Part shown: one piece after another, positions 27,735 through 35,819 of the stretch
Layout: each line of letters begins with the position of its first letter
Position numbering within the stretch: the stretch's first letter is position 1
From: Marinomonas polaris DSM 16579
Lineage (GTDB): Bacteria; Pseudomonadota; Gammaproteobacteria; Pseudomonadales; Marinomonadaceae
NCBI RefSeq assembly: GCF_900129155.1
Contig: NZ_FQVF01000003.1
Location: 125,872-189,871, forward strand
Length of the DNA: 64,000 bases
Reading direction: 5' to 3'
Notes under the pieces: generated by a model
Seen by the model: only the letters and a program-made list of their open reading frames with translations
Told to the model about the DNA's origin: nothing
Databases searched by the model: none
Made by a program: the position numbers and the translations under genes

Positions 27735-28601
27735 ATGAAAAAATTGATTACATTGGCGGCTTCTGCACTTATCGCTCATTCTGCTTTTGCTGCAGACACT
27801 AAACCATTAACTCTAGATATATATAATGCAGCGCCTGGCAGCTTTGGTGTTACGTCTACTTTGGTTTATGGCGAAACCGAAGCCATGGTTGTTGATGCTG
27901 GTTTTACTAAAGCCGATGCTCTTCGCATTGCTGCAAAAGTATTGGATTCCAATAAAGAGCTAAAAACTATTTTTATTAGCCAAGCGGACCCTGATTATTA
28001 CTTCGGTGCCGAGACTCTGCACGCTATTTTCCCTAAAGCCGACATTATTACGACTCCTGCGGTAAAAGCTGCAATTGAACAGAAATTGGCTGGTAAATTG
28101 GCTTTTTGGGGACCTCAAATGGGTGCAAACGCACCAGTTAATCCTATCGTTCCTAAGGCTTACACTCAGTCTACTTTGACTGTTGATGGTCAGACTATTG
28201 AGATTCGTGGTACTGAAGGTATTTTGGCAAGCCGCCCTTACCTTTGGATTCCTGCAAACAAAGCCATTTTGGGTAACGTAGCGGTATTCGGAAATATGCA
28301 TTTATGGATGGCGGATGCGCAGTCTGATGAGACTCAAGCTGCTTGGAAAGCACAGTTACAAGAAATGCTTGCGCTTAAACCGACAACAGTTGTTCCTGGT
28401 CACATGACTCAAGGTACCGAGTTGACTGCAGATAACATTACCTTCTCTCTTAACTACATCACAGACTTCCAAAAGGCGAAGAAAGACAGCAAAGACAGCG
28501 CTGAATTGATTAAGACAATGTCAGCAAAATATCCAGATGCTCAAGGTGCGTTGAACCTAAACATTGCTGCGAAAGTACATAAAGGTGAAATGAAATGGTA
28601 A
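27735..28601 (+). CDS. Secreted metallo-beta-lactamase-fold protein with a degenerate metal motif
   Basis: 288 residues with a clear signal peptide (MKKLITLAASALIAHSAFA). It starts at ATG 27735 behind GGAGAG. The fold is recognisable from TSTLVYGETEAMVVDAGF and the strand-loop FISQADPDYYFGAE. That loop sits where active enzymes have HXHXDH, so most metal ligands are replaced (S/Q/D/Y). A later histidine remains in VVPGHMTQG. It resembles the Vmh-type MBL group. Either metal binding differs or the protein is non-catalytic. Its stop overlaps the start of the DsbA-like gene. Confidence 0.78.
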   Translation: MKKLITLAASALIAHSAFAADTKPLTLDIYNAAPGSFGVTSTLVYGETEAMVVDAGFTKADALRIAAKVLDSNKELKTIFISQADPDYYFGAETLHAIFPKADIITTPAVKAAIEQKLAGKLAFWGPQMGANAPVNPIVPKAYTQSTLTVDGQTIEIRGTEGILASRPYLWIPANKAILGNVAVFGNMHLWMADAQSDETQAAWKAQLQEMLALKPTTVVPGHMTQGTELTADNITFSLNYITDFQKAKKDSKDSAELIKTMSAKYPDAQGALNLNIAAKVHKGEMKW

Positions 28602-29215
28602 AAGTTCACTACTTCTTCGATCCTATGTGTGGTTGGTGCTATGGCGCAACAGCCTTAGTCGAAATACTGGCAGAAGTGCCTGAGTTTGAAATCACTTATC
28701 ACCCTGGTGGCATGATTCCGAAACGAGCAATTGATCCGTCTTTTAGGCAGCATATTTTGCAGGCTGATAGTCAAATAGCCACTATGACGAAAGCACACTT
28801 TGGTGATGCTTATAAAGCGAGAGTTGCTGGCGCTGGCGATTTTATCGTGGATTCGTATTCCACAACTCGCGCCTTTCTTGTTGGTCAAGACATGGGGATC
28901 GAAGCACACAAGATGCTAGCAGCGATTCAAAAAGCACATTACCAAGATGGTAAGCATTTAGATGAGTTGAATGTTTTAGCGGATCTAGCTGTTTCTATGG
29001 GATTAGACAAAACCACATGGAACGAAAAAATGGCTGGCTCTGAAGCGAATATGATGAACCAAGTGGAGGAAAGTCATCAACTCATGGGGCAAATGCAAGT
29101 TAGCGGCTACCCTACTTTTATCATAGAAAAAGATAATCGTTTAATGCGTCTGCCACACAGTAATTATTATGGCAAAGCTGAAGAATGGAAAAACTATTTA
29201 GCGGGATTGGTTTAA
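28595..29215 (+). CDS. DsbA-family (FrnE-like) thiol oxidoreductase
   Basis: 206 residues with thioredoxin-fold motif CGWC at residues 12-15 (FFDPMCGWCYG) and the cis-proline region SGYPTFIIE. There is no signal peptide, so it is expected in the cytoplasm, as with FrnE-like proteins. Overlaps the upstream gene by 7 nt (translational coupling). Could act on cysteines or as a glutathione-linked isomerase; function not proven. Confidence 0.82.
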   Translation: MVKVHYFFDPMCGWCYGATALVEILAEVPEFEITYHPGGMIPKRAIDPSFRQHILQADSQIATMTKAHFGDAYKARVAGAGDFIVDSYSTTRAFLVGQDMGIEAHKMLAAIQKAHYQDGKHLDELNVLADLAVSMGLDKTTWNEKMAGSEANMMNQVEESHQLMGQMQVSGYPTFIIEKDNRLMRLPHSNYYGKAEEWKNYLAGLV

Positions 29216-29226
29216 TCGCTCGCATT

Positions 29227-29261
29227 AAAAATCCCCTGTTATGAATAACAGGGGATTTTTA
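29227..29261. terminator. Bidirectional terminator between dsbA-like and catA genes
   Basis: Strong hairpin with arms AATCCCCTGTT/AACAGGGGATT flanked by A and T runs. It serves both converging transcripts. Confidence 0.9.
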
Positions 29262-29304
29262 TTAGTGGTAAATTCTCACACCACAAAGCAGTACTAGTTC
29301 AGAG

Positions 29305-30222
29305 TTAAGCAATCGTTGCTCTTGCACGAACATGCTTGTCTTCTAGTTCTGTTTTATCGGTTTTTAGAACATCTAGGTTAAACTCAACGTCTAAATATTC
29401 TTCATTAAAACCATGGCTATTATCATTTAATGTCGTTGCCTCTACGACCAATTCGTCACGAGTCGCAAAAGCGAAATCGTCATAAGTGTATTCATCACCC
29501 GCTAAGTTGATCTGCGTAGTTAGATGCTTAAAGCCTGGTTTAGAAACAAAGTAATGAATATGAGCAGGACGATTACCATGACGGCCAAGCTGACGAAGAA
29601 CCTTCATTGTAGAGCCATCTGGTGGGCAGCCGTAGCCGTTTGGCACAATACTACGAGCGCGGTAGCAACCTTGCTCATCCGTTACAATTCTACGACGTAG
29701 ATTGAATTCACTTTGTGTTGGATCAAAATAAGAGTAACCACCTTTCGAATCTGCATGCCAAATATCGACAATCGCACCTGCAACTGGATTACCCTCTTCA
29801 TCCAATACTTTGCCGTGAAGCCACATACCCTGCCCCGGCGTTTGACCATCGTCCATGCGTGCTTCACCATCAGATATTGGCGCATTCTCTACATATAGAG
29901 GGCCTTCAATAGTACGCGGTGTTCCACCGGCTAAACCTGCCGCTTCGTCTTTAGCGTCTTCACGAATATCTAGGTAGTGATCAAAACCTAAACCAGGAGC
30001 AAGCAAAACCGCTTCTTTATTAGTGCCTAGCTCATTTAGGTAATTCACGCCATGCCAAAATTCATCAGGGGTAATATCTAGGTCTTCAATCATCTTATAG
30101 ATGTCTGACATTAAACGAAAAATGATTTCTTTCGTGCGAGGACTACCTTGGTTATTTTCCAAGCCAGCCACTTTTTTCAATAGGGTTTGTACTGCTTCTG
30201 TTTGAATTGTTTTAACAGTCAT
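29305..30222 (-). CDS. catA: Catechol 1,2-dioxygenase
   Basis: Intradiol ring cleavage of catechol to cis,cis-muconate; non-haem Fe(III), cytoplasmic. 305 residues. Iron ligands are visible as the tyrosine of EGPLYVENAP, the tyrosine near RRRIVTDEQGCYRARSIVP, and the two histidines in NRPAHIHYFV. Helical N-terminal dimerisation/lipid-binding domain of about 100 residues. ATG 30222 has GGAGAG 7 nt upstream, which decides the start. Last gene of catBCA, 71 nt after catC. Confidence 0.95.
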   Translation of the reverse strand: MTVKTIQTEAVQTLLKKVAGLENNQGSPRTKEIIFRLMSDIYKMIEDLDITPDEFWHGVNYLNELGTNKEAVLLAPGLGFDHYLDIREDAKDEAAGLAGGTPRTIEGPLYVENAPISDGEARMDDGQTPGQGMWLHGKVLDEEGNPVAGAIVDIWHADSKGGYSYFDPTQSEFNLRRRIVTDEQGCYRARSIVPNGYGCPPDGSTMKVLRQLGRHGNRPAHIHYFVSKPGFKHLTTQINLAGDEYTYDDFAFATRDELVVEATTLNDNSHGFNEEYLDVEFNLDVLKTDKTELEDKHVRARATIA

Positions 30223-30293
30223 TTTAATCTCTCCGCTTTTGGGTGCCATAACAGCACTTTTATTAAATTTATTTTTATTTTAAAAAGTTAGAG

Positions 30294-30572
30294 CTACTTT
30301 ATAGACGATGGATGCTGACATAAGGCTGTCACTTCCATCGTCATAAATGGGTACAAAGGCAAGCCAGTAAGGATTTCATGCAAGTGAGCATTATCTTTCA
30401 CGTCAAAGATACTCACATTTGAATACTGTCCCACTACGCGCCACAAATGCACCCAAATCCCAGCTTCTTGTAATTCTTGAGAATATTTTTTTTCCTTCAA
30501 CTTAATGGCATCTGCCTCTGCCACCGGAAGGTCTTTAGGAATATTCACCGTCATTTCAACTTTAAAAAGCAT
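30294..30572 (-). CDS. catC: Muconolactone delta-isomerase
   Basis: 92-residue enzyme converting muconolactone to 3-oxoadipate enol-lactone. Family features: the start MLFKVEMTVNIP, LKEKKYSQELQEAG, LWRVVGQYSNVSIFDV, and LPLYPFMTMEVTAL. ATG 30572 is preferred to the ATG two codons earlier because GAGG then lies at normal spacing. Lies between catB and catA. Confidence 0.95.
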   Translation of the reverse strand: MLFKVEMTVNIPKDLPVAEADAIKLKEKKYSQELQEAGIWVHLWRVVGQYSNVSIFDVKDNAHLHEILTGLPLYPFMTMEVTALCQHPSSIK

Positions 30573-30608
30573 GTTCATTTCCTCGTTATTGTTTACGTTG
30601 GTGCTGTG

Positions 30609-31727
30609 TTATTTACGTCGATAAAGCGCAAGCTTTACCTCGTCAATTTCGATTCCTAACCCTGGTAACTGTGGAACATCCACGCCGTTATCATGATAAC
30701 GAAGCGGCTGTTTAATGATGTCGTCTTGCAGAAGAAGAGGACCAAACATTTCACTACCCCAATGCAATTTAGGTAACGTAGACCAAGCATGAATAGAAGC
30801 CGCGGTGCCGATAGAACCTTCTAATAAAGTACCACCATATAATCCCATACCGGATGCAGAGGAAACGGTAGCGGCATAAAGCGCCTCAATCGGTCCACCT
30901 GCTTTGGCAATTTTTAAGGCGATGCCACCATTAAAACCACGTTGAGCTAATTGAAAAATATCTGCAGCATCCGCCACGCCTTCGTCTGCCAAAATAGGAA
31001 TAGTAAATTTTTGCGACAATCGAACCAAGGCATCCCATTCTTTTGCTGGGGTTGGTTGCTCAACTAAATCCACGCCAGCATCTTGTAACGCGGCCATGCC
31101 TTTTGTTGCTGTTGATTCGTCCCACGCTTGATTCACGTCAACTCGCACACTCGCGCTATTGCCCAATGCCGCTTTAATGGCGGCCACATGAGCAACGTCT
31201 TCATTAACATGTCGAGAACCAATTTTAAGTTTGAAGTCACAATGTCGACCGCTGGCAATAAGTGCTTTAGCTTCGGCAATGTCTTTATCAGTATCACCAG
31301 ACGCCAATACCCAAAGGCAAGGAATATGTTGGTGAATAGCACCACCCAACAAGGTGGAGACAGGAACGCCTAAATGCTTGCCTTGCAAATCTAATAACGC
31401 GGTTTGCAAAGCGGATTTAGCAATCATATTACCTCGTACGGACATGCTTAAACGTTGAACAAGCAGCTTTATGCTATGAAGCGGCTGACCGATAAGCAAA
31501 GGGGCAAGGTAGGTATCAATGTTCATTTTGATGCTTTCAGGGCTTTCAGGACCATAGGCCAAACCGCCAATTGTAGTACCCTCTCCCAAGCCTTCACGAC
31601 CTTGATCATCTTTGATGCGAATAATCACCATGGTTTGTACGGCCATAGACGTCATTGATAATTTATGAGGGCGAATGGTGGGAATATCCACAAGCATTGT
31701 TTCAATATGGGTGATTTTCGATGTCAT
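30609..31727 (-). CDS. catB: Muconate cycloisomerase
   Basis: 372-residue enolase-superfamily enzyme (muconate-lactonising), turning cis,cis-muconate into muconolactone. Catalytic base in FKLKIGSRH near residue 170; metal ligands in RVDVNQAWD, VEQPTP and ILADEGV. The second base lies in the IALKIAKAGG barrel strand. First gene of catBCA, behind a CatR-type operator. Gap to catC is 36 nt. Confidence 0.95.
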   Translation of the reverse strand: MTSKITHIETMLVDIPTIRPHKLSMTSMAVQTMVIIRIKDDQGREGLGEGTTIGGLAYGPESPESIKMNIDTYLAPLLIGQPLHSIKLLVQRLSMSVRGNMIAKSALQTALLDLQGKHLGVPVSTLLGGAIHQHIPCLWVLASGDTDKDIAEAKALIASGRHCDFKLKIGSRHVNEDVAHVAAIKAALGNSASVRVDVNQAWDESTATKGMAALQDAGVDLVEQPTPAKEWDALVRLSQKFTIPILADEGVADAADIFQLAQRGFNGGIALKIAKAGGPIEALYAATVSSASGMGLYGGTLLEGSIGTAASIHAWSTLPKLHWGSEMFGPLLLQDDIIKQPLRYHDNGVDVPQLPGLGIEIDEVKLALYRRK

Positions 31728-31758
31728 GCTAAGGTGCTTCCGTTTATTGTTTTTTTCT

Positions 31759-31827
31759 ACACTAGACCCACTCTAAACAGAGGACAAATATCAATTTAGT
31801 TCCCAGCAATACTCTTTAGGTATTGCT
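31759..31827 (-). promoter_or_regulatory. catB promoter with paired CatR sites
   Basis: Minus-strand promoter TTGTCC (31782-31787), 17 nt, TAGTGT (31759-31764). Upstream are ATAT-N7-GT at 31788-31800, touching the -35, and ATAC-N7-GTAT at 31809-31823 within perfect 8-bp arms AGCAATAC/GTATTGCT. Dyad centres are 21 bp apart, two helical turns. ATAC-N7-GTAT is the known CatM/BenM recognition sequence. Confidence 0.75.
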
Positions 31828-31906
31828 AGGGCAAATTCTTTGTCAAAATATGTTTTTCGATTTGATCTATGTTGCTGATTAATTTCCTGCTATGTGCCAC
31901 TCTTTA

Positions 31907-32908
31907 TTAGGCACCCGCTGCGGTTTCAATCAAGTCTTTACCAATTGAACCTTCAAACTCTTTCCATATCGGAGCCATTGTATTGACCCATTCAGCTCGT
32001 TGTTCTGGTGTTAAAGTATTTATTTTGCCACCGGCACGAAGAATATTTTCTCGATTCACCGCGTCTTTTTCTTTTACCAATTTATTCGCAGATTGCGTTG
32101 CTCTATCAACAAGATCTAAAAATTGCGTTCGGTCCTCATCAGATAAGCTGTTTAAAAAATCAGCAGAGGTCACAAATAAATAAGCTAAAACTTGATGGTT
32201 GGTTTCGGTAACACTGTCTTGTACTTCGTAAAACTTTTGCGTGTAAATATTTGACCAAGTATTTTCCTGACCATCGACCACGCCCGTTTGCAAAGCACCA
32301 TAAACTTCAGAGAATGCTATGACTTGTGGCGAAGCCCCCATAGCTCTGATCATTTCTTTTGCAATTGTGGACGATTGGACACGAATCTTTAACCCTTTGG
32401 CATCACTCGGCACAAGCAAAGGTTTGTTCGCGGTAAAGTATTTCATACCTGACATCCAATAACCTAAACCAACAAAACCGGCGGAATCTTCCATAACATG
32501 AAGTAAGTCTTTAGCTTCTGGCGTTTTTGTAAAGCGGATAATCTGATCGAGATCTTTGAACAAAAATGGCAAATCAAATACGGCGTATTTATCCGTAAAA
32601 GCACCAAACTTTGCGATAGACGGAGCTAATAATTGAACGTCACCTAAAAGCAAGGCTTCCAGCTCTTTTGAATCGCCAAAGAGAGTAGAGTTCGGATACA
32701 CCTCAACACACAATCGACCATTCATCTCACGATTGACGTTTGCAGCAAACTCATTAATCAAGATGACTTTAGGATGTGTTGTGCCACCAGTAACATGGCT
32801 AAATTTAACAACACGTTCTCCAGGATCGCATTCAGAAGCATGAAGAAAACCACTGAATAAAGAAGAGCACAGCGCTAGAGTAGTAAAGCAGGAAGATATT
32901 TTTTTCAT
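31907..32908 (-). CDS. Orphan TRAP transporter substrate-binding protein (DctP family)
   Basis: 333 residues with a signal peptide ending near LHAS. DctP features: VVKFSHVTGGTTHPK, VEVYPNSTLFGDSKELEAL, GLKIRVQSS, and VYGALQTGVVDGQENTWSNI. Unlike the pair at 8141-10517, no DctQ or DctM gene is beside it, so it must use permeases elsewhere or act otherwise. It sits alone between catB and catR, and its upstream region carries the same paired CatR sites and a matching promoter as catB. It is therefore probably induced by muconate. Ligand likely aromatic or muconate-like (inference). Confidence 0.85.
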   Translation of the reverse strand: MKKISSCFTTLALCSSLFSGFLHASECDPGERVVKFSHVTGGTTHPKVILINEFAANVNREMNGRLCVEVYPNSTLFGDSKELEALLLGDVQLLAPSIAKFGAFTDKYAVFDLPFLFKDLDQIIRFTKTPEAKDLLHVMEDSAGFVGLGYWMSGMKYFTANKPLLVPSDAKGLKIRVQSSTIAKEMIRAMGASPQVIAFSEVYGALQTGVVDGQENTWSNIYTQKFYEVQDSVTETNHQVLAYLFVTSADFLNSLSDEDRTQFLDLVDRATQSANKLVKEKDAVNRENILRAGGKINTLTPEQRAEWVNTMAPIWKEFEGSIGKDLIETAAGA

Positions 32909-33028
32909 TACGAATAACCTATTTTTATAATTATTATTTGCTGGATCAAGTGATGTGACGTAAGTTGCTTACTGCCTCATGCAAGTGATTATGCTAGAAG
33001 TGTATGTTTCATTATTTTTAGCTGCTCT

Positions 33029-33093
33029 ACGTTAAACTCTGCAGATACATAGAACCAATATCAATTAAGTTGTTAGTAATACCTTGGAGGTAT
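33029..33093. promoter_or_regulatory. Paired CatR sites serving dctP and catR
   Basis: ATAT-N7-GT at 33058-33070 and ATAC-N7-GTAT at 33079-33093, centres 21 bp apart, the same geometry as at catB. On the minus strand TAACGT (33029-33034) stands at the same distance from the site as the catB -10, giving a dctP promoter. On the plus strand the ATAC site contains the GGAGG ribosome site of catR and touches its start codon, so CatR should repress itself. Confidence 0.7.
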
Positions 33094-33094
33094 G

Positions 33095-33997
33095 ATGGAG
33101 TTAAGACATCTACGTTATTTCTGCGCTGTTGCCGAGGAGAAAAACCTAACTCGTGCTGCTGAAAAGCTCTTTATTGCTCAACCGCCACTAACAAGACAGA
33201 TAAAGCAATTGGAAGAAGATGTTGGTGCGCAACTTTTCGATCGTCACTCTAGAGGATTAACACTGACACCTGCGGGAAAATACTTTTGGGAGCAAGCAAA
33301 GCAGATGCTGGCTAAAGCCGATATGGTTATCGAAAATACCCGCCGAATAGCTGAAGAGCAAAAAGCTGTATTCAGTATTGGGTTTGTGCCTTCGGTATTT
33401 TATGGTCAATTGCCATCGCTGGTTAGGGATTTACGCCAACAAACCAACGCCAATATTTTGCTGCACGATTTAAAAACAGGCGAACAAATCGAGGCATTAA
33501 AAACAGGGAAAATTGATATTGGTTTTGGTCGTTTAACGATTCCCGACGAACAAGTGGAACAAACTATCTTATTCCAAGAACCCTTATTAGTTGCATTACA
33601 TGTCGGGCATCCGCTTCTTAAAAAAGGTGAACCGACTCTGGAAGAGCTAGCGAAGATGCCGATGATCTTGTATCCGGCAAACAAAGCCGCGACTCCTACC
33701 TTCGCGGATATTTGCACTTCATTGTTTACCAGTCGAGGAATGACAACAAATGTAACTCAACAAGTAAATGACTTACAAACGGCGTTGGGCTTAGTAGCTT
33801 CTGAAATGGGGTTTGCTCTGGTGTCCGAACAAGTAAGGCATTTTGGACGAGATGATGTAGTGTTTATTCCTTTGCAGGATAAATCCATCACCTGTCCGGT
33901 TATTTTTAGTCGTAGAAAAGAACCTATGGATTCCATTACAGCGCTGGCCGTTAAGATCCTCAAAAATCTGGTTGAGAATCATCAAAGCAGTTTATAA
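33095..33997 (+). CDS. catR: LysR-family regulator CatR (muconate-responsive type)
   Basis: 300 residues. HTH: MELRHLRYFCAVAEEKNLTRAAEKLF, then AQPPLTRQIKQLEEDVGAQLF, as in CatR/BenM. Effector domain from about residue 90 (FSIGFVPSVFYGQLP). ATG 33095 is chosen because GGAGG lies 4 nt upstream, whereas the ATG at 33092 is only 1 nt away. Divergent from the orphan dctP and near catBCA. In related bacteria it activates catBCA with cis,cis-muconate; the operators found here support that role. Confidence 0.88.
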   Translation: MELRHLRYFCAVAEEKNLTRAAEKLFIAQPPLTRQIKQLEEDVGAQLFDRHSRGLTLTPAGKYFWEQAKQMLAKADMVIENTRRIAEEQKAVFSIGFVPSVFYGQLPSLVRDLRQQTNANILLHDLKTGEQIEALKTGKIDIGFGRLTIPDEQVEQTILFQEPLLVALHVGHPLLKKGEPTLEELAKMPMILYPANKAATPTFADICTSLFTSRGMTTNVTQQVNDLQTALGLVASEMGFALVSEQVRHFGRDDVVFIPLQDKSITCPVIFSRRKEPMDSITALAVKILKNLVENHQSSL

Positions 33998-34016
33998 CTA
34001 TTAATGAATACCAAGG

Positions 34017-34817
34017 TTATTTGGTGTGCAAACGAATTTGTTCTGCTACTTCCCGCAGCACAGGTAAGTATTCTTCTATCAAAGTTTGGTGGCTTACTCG
34101 CGATGCATTAGTGCTGAGATTAATCGCCCCAAGCAAGGATCCATCAAAAGTGAACGCTGGAACAGCCAACGAACGTAGACCAAGATCTAGCTCCTGATCA
34201 ACTATGCAGAAATTCTGTTCAGCGACTTGTACAAGCATCTGCTCAAAGGCAGGCTTATCGACAATACTATGCTGAGTGAACTCCTCAAGAAAAACATTTT
34301 TGAGCCATTCTTTTTGTTCTTCTGATGGCAACTTAGCAACCAGCATACGCCCCATAGAAGTATAAGCAGCAGGCAATCGTGTCCCAGCACTTAAGGCTAT
34401 CGACATCAAGCGATGGGCTGCTGGCGAACGAACCACATACATGATGTCTTGTTGATCCAGCACGGCAAGAGACGAAGATTCACCAAGCTGTGCGGTGATG
34501 TCATGCAGATAATGCTCAACCACATTGAGATGATCATTACTGGCATTATAGGCATAGCTGAGCGCCAATACTTTAGGCGTTAACGTAAACTGTCGCCCTT
34601 CCCGCTTAATGTATCCAAGCGCATGCAGGGTTAACAAAAAACGTCGAGCTTTTGCTCTGTCCATTCCTGTTTGCTCAGCCACTTCAGACAGCGTCATTTC
34701 CTTATGCTGTGGATCAAATGCCATGATGACATCCAGTCCTGACGCCAATGCACCTACATAATCTCTATTATCCGGTGACAGCTTTTCCTCATTCATACCC
34801 AGTTTACTCATTGCCAT
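34017..34817 (-). CDS. pcaR: IclR-family regulator of the 3-oxoadipate genes (PcaR-like)
   Basis: 266 residues. Winged HTH: MTLSEVAEQTGMDRAKARRFLLTL; effector domain from about residue 90 with AAYTSMGRMLVA and the late SLAVPAFTFDGSLLGAINLS. ATG 34817 is preferred (GAGG 6 nt upstream) over ATG 34832. Divergent from pcaI. Its operators are probably the two 15-bp boxes before pcaI. In Pseudomonas, PcaR activates with 3-oxoadipate. Confidence 0.85.
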   Translation of the reverse strand: MAMSKLGMNEEKLSPDNRDYVGALASGLDVIMAFDPQHKEMTLSEVAEQTGMDRAKARRFLLTLHALGYIKREGRQFTLTPKVLALSYAYNASNDHLNVVEHYLHDITAQLGESSSLAVLDQQDIMYVVRSPAAHRLMSIALSAGTRLPAAYTSMGRMLVAKLPSEEQKEWLKNVFLEEFTQHSIVDKPAFEQMLVQVAEQNFCIVDQELDLGLRSLAVPAFTFDGSLLGAINLSTNASRVSHQTLIEEYLPVLREVAEQIRLHTK

Positions 34818-34928
34818 TAATAACCTCGCCATTATTTATGATTCGTTACAGGCTAGCTAGAGGGAAGAGACTTTTCATCGCATTTTTTATCTAAATCCAG
34901 ATAAAAAAGACAAATACAAAATTTTGGC

Positions 34929-34992
34929 TTGACCATTAATCCTAGATTGATCTATCTTGTTCGTATTGCAAACTTAAATTCGTATAACGAAC
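34929..34992 (+). promoter_or_regulatory. pcaI promoter with two PcaR-type boxes
   Basis: TTGACC (34929-34934), 18 nt, TATCTT (34953-34958). Two 15-bp boxes follow: GTTCGTATTGCAAAC (34959-34973) and ATTCGTATAACGAAC (34978-34992). Both have RTTCG-N5-CRAAC symmetry, like the Pseudomonas PcaR box. They are offset by 19 bp, the second abutting the pcaI ribosome site (AGGA). Confidence 0.65.
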
Positions 34993-35002
34993 AGGATACA
35001 TT

Positions 35003-35818
35003 ATGACGAAGTTTATGACACTTAAAGACGCTGTCGCTACCTACGTAAAAGATGGTGACTCCATTGCACTTGAAGGCTTTACACATCTAATCCCTTTCGC
35101 CGCAGGGCACGAAATCATCCGTCAAAAGCGACGTAATTTATCCCTAATTCGTATGACACCAGATCTTATCTATGACCAATTAGTAGGCGCGGGTTGTGTT
35201 CGAAAATTAACTTTTTCTTGGGGCGGAAACCCTGGTGTTGGCTCGCTTCATCGGGTTCGTGATGCCATAGAAAATGATTACCCTTGCGCACTAGAAACGG
35301 TTGAACACAGCCATGCTGCTATGGCGAATGCTTATGAAGCTGGTGCGGCTGGTCTCCCATTGGCGGTTTTTCGCGGTTACGTGGGCAGTGAGTTGCCACT
35401 CGTCAACAAAGAGATAGCCTCCATAATTTGCCCTTTTACTGGCGAACAGTTAGCAGCCATTCCAGCCATTAAACCTGATGTGGGTATTATTCATGCCCAA
35501 AAAGCAGATCGCGCAGGCAATGTGCTTATCGAAGGAATTATTGGCGTTCAAAAAGAAGTTGTTCTGTCAGCCAAACGCAGCATTGTTACAGTAGAAGAAA
35601 TTGTCGATAACTTGGAAGTCACACCAAACGCTTGCGTCTTACCAGCATGGACAATTGACGCTATTGCAGTCGCACCGGAAGGCGCGAAACCTTCTTATAC
35701 GCTTGGTTATTACGACAGAGACAACAACTATTACAAACAATGGGACAACATCAGTCGCGACAGAGACAGCTTCAACCAATGGTTAGAATCCCATGTGTTT
35801 GGCCAAGGAGATGTTTAA
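35003..35818 (+). CDS. pcaI: 3-oxoadipate CoA-transferase, alpha subunit
   Basis: 271 residues. With PcaJ it moves CoA from succinyl-CoA to 3-oxoadipate. Family features: GDSIALEGFTHLIPFAAGHE near the N terminus, FSWGGNPGVGSLHR, and IIHAQKADRAGNV. First gene of pcaIJFD, preceded by AGGA. pcaJ starts 2 nt after its stop. Confidence 0.92.
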   Translation: MTKFMTLKDAVATYVKDGDSIALEGFTHLIPFAAGHEIIRQKRRNLSLIRMTPDLIYDQLVGAGCVRKLTFSWGGNPGVGSLHRVRDAIENDYPCALETVEHSHAAMANAYEAGAAGLPLAVFRGYVGSELPLVNKEIASIICPFTGEQLAAIPAIKPDVGIIHAQKADRAGNVLIEGIIGVQKEVVLSAKRSIVTVEEIVDNLEVTPNACVLPAWTIDAIAVAPEGAKPSYTLGYYDRDNNYYKQWDNISRDRDSFNQWLESHVFGQGDV

Positions 35819-35819
35819 T

